Assembly: GCA_907163345.1 (NCBI GenBank)
Contig: CAJQUN010000004.1
Span: 10,135,235 to 10,199,234, forward strand
DNA: 64,000 nt
Reading direction: 5' to 3'
Origin: Haberlea rhodopensis
Lineage: Eukaryota > Streptophyta > Magnoliopsida > Lamiales > Gesneriaceae
Part shown: one piece after another, positions 36,244-48,729 of the stretch
How positions within the stretch are numbered: the stretch's first letter is position 1
Layout of the letters: the number at the start of each line of letters is the position of its first letter
Position numbers and translations under genes: made by a program
Notes under the pieces: generated by a model
The model's input: the letters and a program-made list of their open reading frames with translations, nothing else
The model's database searches: none
Told to the model about the DNA's origin: nothing

Positions 36244-37072
36244 CTATGATATACGAACGACGATACGGATACGGATATGATACGAAACGAACACAATGAC
36301 AAGGATTTTTAAAAACTGTTGTGATGTGTATGTATATATTTTATTTTTGTAGATATTATACATGTATTATATTAAAAAATATTAAAACTCACATTTTTTA
36401 AATTCTAAAACAATGTAAAAGCAACAAAAATATTATTACCAACTTGAAGAATCGTATAAATAAATGCATGTCACTGAAATCATCACAATATCACATATAC
36501 TAAAATCAAACGCATAGTACTTCAATTGACATAAAGTTTAGCAATCACATCCAAATAAAATATAATACCAAATATATGATTACCAAATTCAAGAAGCGCA
36601 TAAAGAAAGTGAATATCATTATACTATCACTGATATCAGTACCAAATGCATATTACTTCAATCACCATAAAGTTTAACAAATACATCCCATGGAAGTGTA
36701 CGACACGCCTCTCGAAAATGTCCGACACAGCTGTTCGAATTAATTTTTATTTTAAAATTAAGGACATGTCACATGTAGAGCTATCAAAACGAGCCAGCCC
36801 GACCATTGACTTACTATTTATGAATTGATAAGCAAAAAATAAAGAAATGACCATTTTTTAAAACAAGTGGCAGGTCCGCGGGTCAACTCGCCAAAGCCCG
36901 CGACCGAAACGGGTTGGTATAAAAATGTTGGCCCAAACCCGCCCACGGACCTGGCCTATTTTGACAGCTCTAGCCACGTGGAGTGTCGGATACATGTCTG
37001 AGGGGGGTGTCAATGTCCTAGAAATGGCTGGCACTGCACCAAGTGATTTTCAAGAGTATCCGTACATCATAG
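36244..37072. mobile_element. hAT-like element, same family, copy 2 (with a nested MITE)
   Basis: The left end reads CTATGATATACGAACGACG and the right end, reverse-complemented, reads CTATGATGTACGGATAC. Subtracting the nested 197-bp MITE and its duplication gives about 624 bp, close to the 557- and 609-bp sister copies. Flanks (AATGACAC, AGTTAAAC) match at only 5 of 8 bases, so the insertion is probably old. Confidence 0.65.
36776..36972. mobile_element. hAT MITE nested in the hAT-like element
   Basis: The ends are TAGAGCTATCAAAACGAGCC and, reverse-complemented, TAGAGCTGTCAAAATAGGCC. The flanks GTCACATG (36768-36775) and GCCACGTG (36973-36980) match at 6 of 8 bases, consistent with an aged 8-bp duplication. 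The same TIR (TAGAG-TGTCAA) occurs in the larger element at 48730-49347. Confidence 0.8.
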
Positions 37073-37170
37073 AGTTAAACTATCCTTCAAGATATCCGAT
37101 GCATCATGACACTATCCTTCGAGACATAATAAACGTTTGGATATAATATTCTTATTTGATTGTTATACAC

Positions 37171-37779
37171 CTATTATGCACGAACACTCCTAAAAATCAC
37201 TCGGTGCAGTGTCGAACACTTCTCGAACACCGACACTTCTCGGACATGCCACGTGGCGTGTCCATTATATTATTAATAAAATAAAATCGGACATACGTAT
37301 CGACACTCCCCTCAAAATCGGACCCCCGTGCATGGCTGATGGACGTGTCTGAGCCGTGTCCGCCACATAAAGGGCATTTTTGGGTGATAATTGTGCAATT
37401 TAAAAAGTTTTTGGCTAAAATAAATTTAGAAGTATTACTTAAACTCTATTTAATTAAAGTAATATACATTTGTTGTTAGTATGAGTGATACAATGATGAT
37501 TTCAGTGATATGTTTATATATATTATTTTTGAATTTGGTAAGAATATTTTTGGTGTTGTATTTTATTTGGACGTGTTTATTGATGTTAGTATGAGTGATA
37601 TTATGATGACTACAGTGACATACATTTATTTACATGGTTTTAGAATTAAAAAATGTGAATTTCAAGCATTTGGAATATATATATGTACATATACGTGTCT
37701 CAGCCGTGTCGTATCTTGAAAATTTAAAAATTCGTGTCGTCGTGTCCATGTCTTTTGTGTCAGTGTCCGTATATCGTAG
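37171..37779. mobile_element. hAT-like element, same family, copy 3
   Basis: The left end reads CTATTATGCACGAACACT and the right end, reverse-complemented, reads CTACGATATACGGACACTG. The flanks TTATACAC (37163-37170) and TTATACAT (37780-37787) match at 7 of 8. The interior shares GACATGCCACGTGGCGTGTCC-type sequence with copy 1. No coding capacity. Confidence 0.8.
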
Positions 37780-37787
37780 TTATACAT

Positions 37788-38308
37788 TGAGGATCATGCG
37801 TGTCTCCTTGGGACCAACAATCACCAGCCTCCACTTGGCAGTACCTAACGAATCCCAACCGATTATGTTCCACCTCAGATCTAATACCAGCTGTTATTTA
37901 ACATTAATGCCACCATGGAATCAGATGATGTAATCAGACTGATACAAATGGACCAACTCGCCCAACCAGAGCCAAGTCACATATTTGGCGGGCTAACCCC
38001 CTAACCCAAATAGATTGGCCCAACAAACCTATTTCACAGGTTAAATTGGGCCAACTCGATGGATCCATCTTGTTTTGTCTCTAGATATAACCAACCAATC
38101 AATGTTTTTCTTTTCACATTTTTTATAAATACTTAAATCAGGCTTAAAAAAATAAATTTTGGTGGAGCATTAACCACTTATAAGGAAAATACTTATATGC
38201 AACCAGTTGAGATCAATTTATACACCAATTTAATATTAAATTTTTAAATAAAAATATATAAATTAACATATTAATTTTATACTATATTGAGTTGATCTTG
38301 GTTTGTTT
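37788..38308. other. Intergenic stretch between transposons and the foldback repeat
   Basis: No gene. The part near 37940-38070 with repeated CCAACTCG and GGCCCAAC motifs resembles degraded hAT MITE ends, but no boundaries were found. Confidence 0.4.
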
Positions 38309-38420
38309 GATGATGGGCACCATCACCGTTCATTTGGAATCTTTTTTTAAAAAAGAAAAAAAGATTCTAAATGGATGGTAGATGATGCCCCCGATGGCAG
38401 TGCCCTTAAAGACAGCAACA
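38309..38420. repeat. Foldback repeat, copy 2
   Basis: The left arm is GGGCACCATCACCGTTCATT then GGAATC and a T-run; the right arm is an A-rich run, GATTCTAAATGGATGG, then GATGATGCCCCCGATGGCAG. It matches the copy at 16586-16712 in both arms and in the sequence GTGCCCTT followed by GACAGCAACA. It lies about 325 bases upstream of the ProT start codon. Confidence 0.7.
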
Positions 38421-38744
38421 TTAAAATCGTTAGATCTTGGAGTTCAAACAAGATCCATACAATTATGTTCGCAATTATAACGTTTAACGATGTTTATAGA
38501 AATTTGTGCCCCACATGATTAACAGTATATCGTGTTCTCTCGAAGTACGCAGGTACACTCAATATCAGCAAATTGTATGTTTTATTTCGAGTTGTTGATA
38601 TACATATTTTTTATATTAATTGTCAGTAGTAAATAGTGGCAGAGAAATGAGACGAAGAAGAAGGGCTGGCTTTGGTGTTATTTGAAGAGGAGGTGATTGG
38701 GTGGCTTTCGGGAGCAGGAGAATAAGGTGGTGAGGTGGCTGGAA

Positions 38745-41700
38745 ATGGGTGGCCAAGGTGGAGACGACGTCGTTGGGAGCTCTGCCTCTGCTGGAAAGGT
38801 CTATTCTGATGATCATTTGGCCGTCGAAATTCCAGACACCGCCCATCAAATTAGCCATGGTTTTTTTTCCTTTTCCTCGTCTCATATCCCTTTTTAATTC
38901 TAACCTTTTTTTTTATTATTATATTGCGTCTATATTTTAATGGTTCCAAATCAACAAGGTTGGGAGAAGATTTCTATGTGTAATTCTGTAGCATATTTAA
39001 AGATTAGTTCCAGTATTTTAGAGGAAATGTAGATTGCCGAAGGGGTTTTCCTTCACTCAGTATATCGGGTTAAAACTCATGCTTTCGGAAATAAAAAGTT
39101 TAGTGAGCAATAATGTTTTGGTTCTTGCTGGATTTGATTTGAGTTTGGTGGATATATTTATTTGTGATTTTCGCTTTGCATGTGTAAGTATCTACTCTGA
39201 CGATGTTATGTTTTTGAACTTTTTCATTCAGGCAGATTTGATCAGATTTTGAGCTTTAATTTGCATCTTTAGGTTATGTTTACATAAAAAAAATTTCTAT
39301 CTAATACTGAAAAATTGGTTGGTTAAGAATGTTTATTCTAGAACATTTTACCTGTCCCATGTATGATGTATACTTTAAGGTGTATCTTAACAATTAGAAT
39401 GCGAAACTTGTTTGGTTGTCATTTCACTATCTATTTTTGGGATATCCTGAATGAACATGATCTAGCTGGATAAACTCATTATTTGTATTCAAATTCGTGC
39501 TCGAATATGAAAATGTGAATAATATTTGACTCTGTTATATTATCAGCCGGCTATAAGACAGCCAATAGCTTGAGAAAAAAATATTTTGGTCTCAACTTTG
39601 GCTAGAAGTAGAATTCGAATTCGAATTCGAATTCTATACTTTTAGTTTGAAATATTTATCAAATATTAATAATTGTAGTAACTTAAGAGCGAATCCCACA
39701 TCATCGAACAAAGCAATTTCAGCTCAAATTCAATTCATATTATTTAAAAACGAATGTTAAAGATTTAGTGTACTTTCACTGGAACTGTCCTTCCCTCAAC
39801 ATTCATGGGATGGTTTACATTTGAATTGAACTTATCTATTGATTTTGGTTGTTGATGGCTTGTAACGTCATGATATGTTTTATTTTATTCTATTTCGAAC
39901 AATCTTGGCTTATTTGTTCTTGTTATGTACTGTAGATTCATGGTTTCAAGTGGGATTTGTTCTCACTACTGGGATCAACAGTGCTTATGTGCTGGGTTAC
40001 TCTGGCACTATCATGGTTCCATTGGGTTGGATAGGAGGTGTGGTAGGACTTATCCTTGCAACAGCAATATCTTTGTATGCAAACAATCTTGTTGCAAAGC
40101 TTCATGAGTTGGGAGGAAAGAGACATATCAGATACAGAGACCTTGCGGGATTTATATACGGTAAGAGCAAATAACGAATAATAATGATAAAATGAAGTCG
40201 AATTGTATCTTGTATGAAATGATTCCAGTCCCTTTTCCTGCAGATTAGAACATTCTATGCTTTGTTTTTATAGGTAGAAAGGCATATTCTCTGACATGGG
40301 CACTGCAGTATGCGAATCTCTTCACGATCAATGTTGGATATATCATTTTAGCTGGTCAGGCTTTTAAGGTACTTTAATTTTGTTGTTTCAAAGTCCCATG
40401 TTTGAGTTTGGAGGATGGTCTTCTCAATTTCTCTATGTTTATACTTACGGCATTCTAACACGATATCAGAGAGTTGAATAAAGTTCGAATTCAACTCTCC
40501 TTTGATATATTAATTATTGATTGCTGCTGCAAAGTTCTGAACTTTTAAGCACCTTCAAAATCTTGAAATATGACACCTATCTCTACTCCATGACTGTTGA
40601 GATATCGGGTTTTGCTGATAAAGATCTTGAGGCTTTAGTTGATTTTCTTTATTTTTTTGGTTCACAGGCTTTTTATGTACTTTTCCATGGTGATAATCCC
40701 ATGAAACTTCCATATGCCATTGCCATAGCGGGGCTCGCCTGTGCTATCTTTGCCATGGCCGTACCCCACTTGTCAGCATTGCGTGTATGGTTGGCATTTT
40801 CAACGTTCTTTAGTCTGGTATACATTTCGTAGGATTTGCACTGGCACTTAAAGATGGTATGCCATCCCTGTTTTCTTGTTTACATATCTTAAGCTAAGAT
40901 GTACCAAAATCCCGTTTCGAATAAAAGAATTCTTTTTAATTTTGTGATGAGGAAACCATTTATTTGCTATAGGCACTGAAGCTCCTCCCAGGGATTACGA
41001 AATTCCAGGATCAGTCACAGACAAGATTTTTACGACTATTGGTGCTTCTGCAAATCTTGTTTTTGCTTTCAATACTGGAATGCTTCCAGAAATACAGGTA
41101 AGACAGAAAATTAATCAGGAACTTCTAACATGAATAGCATGTATAATGAACATTAGGGCCGGTTAGGAGACTTTACATATGACTTGCTGGTGTCCAAATT
41201 GCTCTCAATTTGACACAAAATATTTGTAGAGATCATAGTTTCAGTTTTTTTTTTTATCAATTCTCGTGTTTATTCATCTTTTTGACAGGCAACAGCTAGA
41301 CAACCAGTTGTTGAGAACATGATGAAGGCTCTGTATTTTCAGTTCTCACTTGGAGTTCTGCCAATGTATGCAGTGACCTTTATGGGATACTGGGCTTATG
41401 GTTCCCACACATCAGCGTAGTTGCTCAACAATGTTAATGGTCCAATTTGGATCAAGGCTTTTGCTAATATTTCTGCTTTCTTGCAGACAATCATTGCTTT
41501 ACATGTATTCATCGTCATCCTTTTCTTTTCATTTTGTGAAAACATTTTACGGATAGCTACACCGAGACCCCATGAAGTGAGGCCTGGGTACCCATGCACC
41601 CTTCCTTGTTTGCCTTTATATAACCTTACCTTTACACCTTTTACTTGAAGAAGGAGATCTAGTCTATGCCACACCAAGAGAAGTATGCTTTGTGTAGCAT

Positions 41701-42248
41701 ATACTATTGGTCCCATGTGCACTTCAATATTTTGATTGATGAGTTTAACATTATAAATTGAGTAACTCCCGGTACAATATAAGACCAGAATCAAGAAGTT
41801 CTACTGCAATTTATCGAAATCTTCAGTATTTATGCATACTGACATCAGAATCACCATTTTTTGCTCTCAGATTTTTGCAAGTCCAATGTATGAATACTTG
41901 GACACAAAATATGGGATCAAAGGAAGTGCGCTTGCTTTACGCAACTTATCTTTCAGGATCTTGGTCAGGGGCGGTTACCTAGGGATGACGTCCTTCGTTG
42001 CAGCCATGTTACCATTCTTGGGTGATTTCATGAGTCTCACCGGAGCTATTAGCACATTCCCTCTTACATTTATTCTTGCAAACCACATGTATCTTGTGGC
42101 CAAGAAGAATAAGCTTACATCCTTGCAGAAGACTTGGCATTGGCTAAATGTCTTGTTTTTCGGATGTATATCTGTTGCAGCAGCCATTTCTGCAATGAGG
42201 CTTATTGCTGTGGATTCTAGAACTTACCATGTTTTTGCAGATTTATAA
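38745..42248 (+). pseudogene. Proline transporter (ProT, AAAP family), apparently inactivated
   Basis: Seven exons (38745-38859, 39936-40160, 40274-40368, 40668-40856, 40973-41097, 41289-41504, 41871-42248) match plant ProT along the whole length, about 447 codons. Blocks include VEIPDTAHQIS, DSWFQVGFVLTTGINSAYVL, GYSGTIMVPLGWIGGVVG, NTGMLPEIQ, LNNVNGPIWIKA and PFLGDFMSLTGAISTFPLTF. ProT carriers move proline and related solutes across the plasma membrane with protons. Two lesions break the frame. Exon 4 is 189 nt where 190 is needed, with one base missing near 40824, in the codon after SLVY. A TAG at 41418-41420 replaces the Tyr expected before LLNNVNG. Splice sites are otherwise normal. Sequencing error could explain one lesion, less likely both. 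Confidence 0.88.
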
Positions 42249-43916
42249 TTTTTTTTTCCAATTGATTGAAGGGTTGTACCATTAAAGATACATTGCTTTT
42301 AGGTCATCAAGATGCATTATTTACTGTGATATTGACCAGAAATGTTGAGTTACATTGTTTACTGACCAAAATCATTTTAGTTGTAAAATGTAGGATTAAA
42401 ATTATGTTTTTCCCTCAAAAAATCCACTTAGAATATTTTTATATTTATAAAACCTCGTAATCATCATTTCTCGAAACAATTAAATCTAACTTTTTTCATA
42501 CCAAAAAATCAAATTTCCAAATCCAAAACTTGGTATAATTTCGCAAACTGCTAATGACTCATTTTATTAATAAACTGTTGATTTTATTGACACACAAAAT
42601 TAGTACAGTTTTTTGCACCATAAAAGCAAACCTACCGATTAATGGTATTTCAGTAAATGGAATAGGTAAGTGAACTCTACAAATTTTAGACATGGAAACC
42701 AATTTCAATAAAATAGTTGGAAAAGATGTTAGTAATTAAGCGGGTTGTTGTCGAATGTATATTGCCCGAGTGGTTTTCTATTGGTTTGTTTTATAGATTA
42801 GATTTGAGTAATTTCTATGTACTGTAAATTATAAGCTGATGATCATCTTGTTAATTCATTTGGGCTCCATCGTCTGAAAAAGAATGATTTAGATTTCAAA
42901 TCTTTAATATAAATCTATTCAAATTGTTTGACTAATGATCAAATATCATCTCAAATATGCCAACAAATTACTAAAGAAATTGGTATTTTGAAGTTTACCA
43001 TCTCCGAGTATGTGGGTTTTTGTGTCTTGGTTCAAGGAGGGGTATTTTGGGTAACCGCACAAATGTCCATACATTTATTATATTCATAAAAATCATAATA
43101 AACAACCGACGACATATTATTTTCTTATCATATATAACTTATTTTGTAGTCATTACATTTATCGCACTATTTACTAATCATTCAATAATCATATCTTTTA
43201 AACCATGCATTCCCATAATAGATAAATCTATGTAAAAATATTGTATTATATGAACGCTTTATTGTTTAAATGAGATGAAGAAACACATAATTGTTCGAGA
43301 CGTAGACTATGATTAATCTCACTTTGCCCGAAGCATTATTCTCTCTATATGTGAATAATAATATGCTTTCAACCTCTTCGGGGTAGCTGAAATAAGTAAA
43401 TGTAGTGTGTTTGTGTTAAAAGGGCACAAATTCAATTCCCTCTGCCTCAGTTTGAGTCTGTCATATCGGGATTGTCTAATGCAATTTACTTGATTGATAT
43501 GATTTGCAAGCTATTGTATAAATTCGGGTTTACTTAATATATAGCCTAAGGATAACGAAAACGAGTTCGTTATAGAAAAAAAACCACGTGTATTTTCGCA
43601 AGCCTCAAGGAACTTCCGTAGATTTCTCGATCGATATAAAAACGTATGATTTGCACTAATTATATTGTTATTTGTGGCTATTTGAGAGGAAATTGGATTA
43701 TTAGCAGTGAGTCCCTGACCTAACGGATCACTTTTTTTTTTCTTTTTTTTTCTTTTTTTTTTTTTCTGATTTCTTGTTCATCCGATGTTAAGGTTTGGAA
43801 GGATTCTTTTCTGTTACTAGTTGCTTGGGTAACTTAATAAATCTCGCCGCAATCGTTTTCTGTTGTATTTTTCCAGAATTTTGATCACCGCTTTCTCGCG
43901 ATTTGGATCTGAAACA
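42249..43916. other. Intergenic region between ProT and SYP81
   Basis: No gene. A possible SINE lies near 43380-43530. A pyrimidine-rich tract of T-runs with single Cs (about 43731-43766) lies about 150 bases upstream of the SYP81 ATG, in what is probably the promoter or 5' leader. Confidence 0.5.
43380..43530 (+). mobile_element. Possible SINE
   Basis: The plus strand reads GGGTAGCTGAAATAAG (A-box-like), then GGGCACAAATTCAATTCCC (B-box-like), then CTGCCTCAGTTTGAGTC and TGATTTGCAAGC. The order fits a tRNA-derived SINE. No tail or target duplication was found. Confidence 0.45.
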
Positions 43917-46900
43917 ATGGCAAAAGTAGTAAGAGTTAGAGATAGAACGGAAGATTTCAAAGATGCCGTCCACCGAGCGGCGGTCAATTCTGGATATACC
44001 GAGGTTCCTTCTTTTCGTGTTCAATGTTTCCTTTTTCATTTTCTGTTCATTGTTTTTTCGGGAATATAATTTACCCTTGGTCGAAAATGATTTTAGCCCT
44101 AAAATCTTTATTTGGCAGTCCAAAATCGCGGCAATAATGGCGACTTTTATAATGCGCAAGAATTGGGAGAGAGGGCCATTCACTAAAGCTGCACTAACTA
44201 CAGTATGCATTTTGTTTTGAAGACAATGTTCAATCTTTTCATTGTTAACATATTTCTATCGACATATATGTCTGACTTTTATCTGATGCTCGATTGACCC
44301 TTCTTCCGCTAGCTTGAAAGTATCAGAACTTTGGAGCAGTTCTTGATGAAGCATAAGAAGGATTATGTAGATCTACACCGAACCACAGAACAAGAGAGAG
44401 ATAGCATTGAGCATGAGGTAATACATTTTTGGAAATTCCTTACGTTTTTTTGGTTTTTGATTTTGTTGATTTTTAAAAAAATTTGAAGACTTCGCTGCCT
44501 TGTGACGTGAAAGCATATTTTTAATGATTATGCGTCTTCAGGTACCATGTGCTCAAACACCTATTTTTCTTTTGTCGATAAACCATGAAAAAGCTATATT
44601 GTGAATGGTTGAATTAATTGAGTAGTTTTAATGTCCAGCTCTGCTACACGATGCTTTAAAATTGCATCTGCACATAGAATCATTTGATTTTTTTTTAAAG
44701 AAAGAATCATTTGATTTTGAAACAAACAAATTAAAATTTTTCTCTTTGCTAAAGTGGTAGCTGACCACCTTTTTATCAATAATAATCGCGGCGCTTGCAC
44801 CGACTGCAGATACTACCAAAATGTTAAGGTACATTGTTGAGGAAGTACTTACTTTTCTCGGCAAGATACAAACCTTAACATGATTGATTATTATTCTCGA
44901 ATGTGGACTTAGGGAAAGATAATTCCGTTGTAACCGTGGACTTGGGAAAGCTGAATCCCCTCCATGCTGTTATCCACCTGTTTGCCACATTGTTTTTGTT
45001 GGGACCCTTTTGTTCCACATGCATGAAATCGTTCTGGATGCCTATTACCTCTTCCTAAGGTGTCTTTTCCATTTCATACGTGTCTTAACTCTTACGTAAA
45101 AGAGTTATCATTTTTTCGGTTGCATTTTTGCAACTATCATGTTATAAAATTCAACTTTAGGACATAATTCAGGTAATGAAAGTATACTAAATGATTAGAA
45201 ATAAATAATGAAGGGCAAACTTACGCTTTTGAATCTGCGAAATAGTTTGGTATGCTTGTGGTGCCACATGCAGTTCCATGTTAATGAACCATATGAATTT
45301 ATCATGCCACTTACATTTTCATTTTAATTGATTGTGTAATATCAATCAAGAACTCCCATGACTTCAACTTCATCTTTAGAGTGCCCTGCTGAATTCAATC
45401 CTCATTGTTCAATCAACAGTCACCTTCCTTAAACCAAAACATGTGTCTGTATAGCTGAACTGTCTAATGTCATTGCGTGCTGTTTCTCTTCTTTTATAAC
45501 TTTTCATGTTTTGTGTAATGTGTTGGTCTATGAATAGGTTTCATTTGTGTTCGCCATGCCACATGCACTTTCACATAGAGAACTCGATTGCGCATTCTTT
45601 TGAGTGGTGGTTCTTGTAATTGAGATATATAGCATGTTTTCCTGCATCAAAATGAGTAGAGATCAAAATCTTGTGATATTAGTCACATGTATCAGTGTTT
45701 TGGTCTGTTTTGATATTCACACCTTTTATATACACTTTAACCAGTGGTGTCGTGCCCAATGCTGACCAATGGGATCTTGCTTGGTGGTATTATTTGCCTG
45801 CACATTTTTACTGACTCTGCATTTGCAGGTTTCGATTTTCATTAAAACATGTAAAGAGAGAATAGACGTTCTCAAAAATAGCATAAACAAGGAGGAAGTA
45901 AATGCAAAGGGATGGCTTAGCATCAGGAGTGATAATTCAAATGCTGATACTATAGCACACAAACACGGGGTGGTATGACTTTTTTGTTTTTGTTTTTTCC
46001 TTTTTTCCATACATGTAGTTTGATTCAAACCTAGGAATCAAATTTTGGGAAAACAACTCCCCAACATTGGTGTATTTGGTTGATCAGTTAATCTTAGTTG
46101 TTTGAAATCAAGAAACATGTTAATTCATTGCTGTCTGGTATCGCTTTTTTTACCTCACAGGATCTTTATCAATAATTGTACAGGAAACATTTTTTTAATT
46201 TACGTTTTACGCAAGAAGTATATGAAAAATGTTGCAGCCTTGAATTACCTATCATTTTTGGCATTCCTAAATTTCTTCCTAAACCTGGTAAAATTAGCTC
46301 CTCTGGAATTTGATTATATAGAGTCAGATAGATTGCCGTGGCGCAAGGTGCTGTGGCACCGAATAGTTTTTCCTTCCATTTTGATTTCAGTATTCTGACA
46401 AAAAAGGCATCTGCATCCCAAAGTAAAACCCGACTACCCAAATGGTTGATTCTAGGGTTTTTTTTATGTTGAATGCATCATACTAATTTCTTTGCAGTTT
46501 CTCTATAATATCCTTTCGATATGTTAGTACCTTCTGTTCCTAATGCAGGTGTTAATTTTAAGTGAAAAACTTCATTCAGTCACATCGCAGTTTGATATGC
46601 TCAGAGCATTGCGCTTCCAAGAAGCCATCAACCGGGTAACACCTAGAAGTAAACCGAAGGCGGCTATTCCAGCTGATTCTATTGAGAGCTCTAATTCTAC
46701 GGAACCTAGAGATAGAAGTATTTTAGAAACAAGACAGCCTCACGATGTTCAAACTGAGCCGGTTAGGATGCAGAAACAACTGTTGGATGATGAGACACGC
46801 ACCCTCCAGGTAACTGACTTTGTGTAAGACTAGTTAAAGTTTCCTTGTAAAAATGCATGATAAAGTTGTGTATGATTATTCACTTTAAAGCTTTCTTCCT

Positions 46901-47957
46901 GCATTCGTACCGTGTTGCTGCAGATAGAGTTGGCCAGCATGTTAGATGCTGTTCAAGTAACTGAAACAAAGATGGTGGAAATAAGTGCGCTGAACCATCT
47001 CATGTCCACTCATGTATTGCAACAGGCACAACAAATGGAATTTCTATACGAGCAGGTCAGTAAGTATAGGTTCATTTTCATCCAAGAGAAAACATTTCCC
47101 TTCGCACGAGATGTATCTAATTTCTGATTCTTGTGCTAGGTACTTTTTTACTATAATAAAAGTTTGTAAAGTCTCTATAGTAGTGAAGCAAAGAATTAAG
47201 TTTGTGGTAATAATTAGCAGGAATTTGGAAACACGAATAAATATAGATTGCGATAGGCTACATGAACAATAGAATAGTTAAGTCGGGTCGCGCGCATACT
47301 ATGCTTTATTAGTGCAGGGAGTAGATTCTTGCACTCTGTAACCTTCCACAGAGAAAAGATACTTCTTTCAGGTTTTTAAACCAGCACCTCCATATGGCAG
47401 TACAACCTTCTGTCAAAAGATTAGAGGCCTATCATACACCGGGTTAAAGTAGTAAAACACTGGTTTAACATGGAAATCATATCAAATAGTGGTTATAGGT
47501 TATGACTTGCAGAGAGTTTGGCTGCAAATACCTTTTTTAACATCGCAAGGTTGTGACAGGATGATACTCCAAAAACTTCCATCTAATGTTTCGTTGATGG
47601 ACCCTGAAAGAATCAAGCAGGGACTGTAAAGAACTCCGCCTTTTTCAGTCGTGTATAGAATATTACGTGGAGTGGGGTGTATTATAGCTAGAATTCCAAG
47701 TGCCGATACTGTCATTTGATAGTTTTTTAATAACAAACTACTGTATTTCGATGTTTATGATCAGTTTGATAGATGTGATTGAAATTGATGCTTTATTATT
47801 TCAAATTTTACAGGCAATTGAAGCAACAAAAAACGTTGATCTGGGAAACAAGGAGTTGTCCCAAGCCATTCAACGAAATAGCAGTAGCCGAACTTTTCTT
47901 CTGCTTTTCTTGTTCGTCCTTACTTTTTCAGTCCTGTTTCTTGATTGGTATAATTAA
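43917..47957 (+). CDS. SYP81: Syntaxin of plants 81 (SYP81), ER Qa-SNARE
   Basis: Seven exons (43917-44003, 44119-44202, 44313-44417, 45829-45972, 46549-46809, 46924-47055, 47814-47957) join in phase to 318 residues, near the usual 310. The N-terminus has RDRTEDFKDAVHRAA, as in the syntaxin-18/Ufe1 group. HKKDYVDLHRTTEQERDSIE follows and then IAHKHGVVLILSEKLHSVTS, both highly conserved. The SNARE motif runs from about LLDDETRTLQ to SQAIQ and contains STHVLQQAQQMEFLYEQ with the zero-layer glutamine. A single C-terminal membrane anchor, TFLLLFLFVLTFSVLFLDW, ends two residues before the stop. SYP81 acts in Golgi-to-ER retrograde fusion with Sec20- and Use1-type partners. No lesion seen. Confidence 0.96.
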
Positions 47958-48028
47958 ATAAAGCATCAATCATATCGTCCCATTCTCCAAAATCTTAATG
48001 TGGTCACCAGTCAAGTGGTGGTTCGGGA

Positions 48029-48125
48029 AATTCTTGTCGTACACTAACACATATGTGTGTTGGTGTATGGCAATGTGCACGTATGACAAGACATGGTCCA
48101 TACAAGAATTTTCCAATTGGTTCAC
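48029..48125. mobile_element. Small hairpin MITE downstream of SYP81
   Basis: GGGAAATTCTTGT near 48036 and ACAAGAATTTTCC near 48101 are inverted copies, with further pairing of ACACATATGTGTGTTGG in between. The structure folds into one hairpin of about 95 bp. It lies in or just after the SYP81 3' untranslated region. No target duplication was found. Confidence 0.6.
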
Positions 48126-48721
48126 CCTTCATGTTTAGCAGTGGTACTGAATAACTTCTTCATGTTAATGTCACATATTAAGGCTGTGATCCCTTTGTTT
48201 TTTTCACTTTAAAATGTTTTTCACTTTAAAAGGACATGGATCAGGCCGCCTTAATTAGAATTTAATTTTTCCTAAAGGCTGCGTTGAATTGTTCATAACA
48301 CGAAGCAAAGTGAAAAAACAAATTTTGTAAAAAATAATTTAAGAATCATGACAGATAGTATATTTAAAGTAAGAATATGCATATTGCTCATGTTATAACT
48401 GTTTTGTGCGATCTTAATATTTTTATTTATATGCATATTTATTTATTTTTAGTTTAGTATATAAATGTTATTTATATTTTAAACCAATCCTTTTGTTTAA
48501 ACTATAATTATGAGAATTATTTTGTGAATGTGCATTTAATTTTAAAATGATGGTTTAACACCTCAGGCAATTTTACATGTAGTACTAATATTGCAAATTT
48601 TAGATTAATAGAATAAAATTTTAGACAACTTTTAGAATAAAAATTTTACACAAAAGTTGTGTATATTTATTTGAAATAATATTATTTCTTAAAACCCTGA
48701 TTCCGTCACGGTAAAGTATAA
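48126..48721. other. AT-rich intergenic stretch
   Basis: No gene or repeat with clear ends seen between the hairpin MITE and the next hAT MITE. Confidence 0.5.
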
Positions 48722-48729
48722 CATGGGTT

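Noticed and set aside
38616..38885. Minus-strand frame containing MANLMGGVWNF
   Set aside because: It is the complement of ProT exon 1, whose plus strand encodes the conserved VEIPDTAHQIS block.
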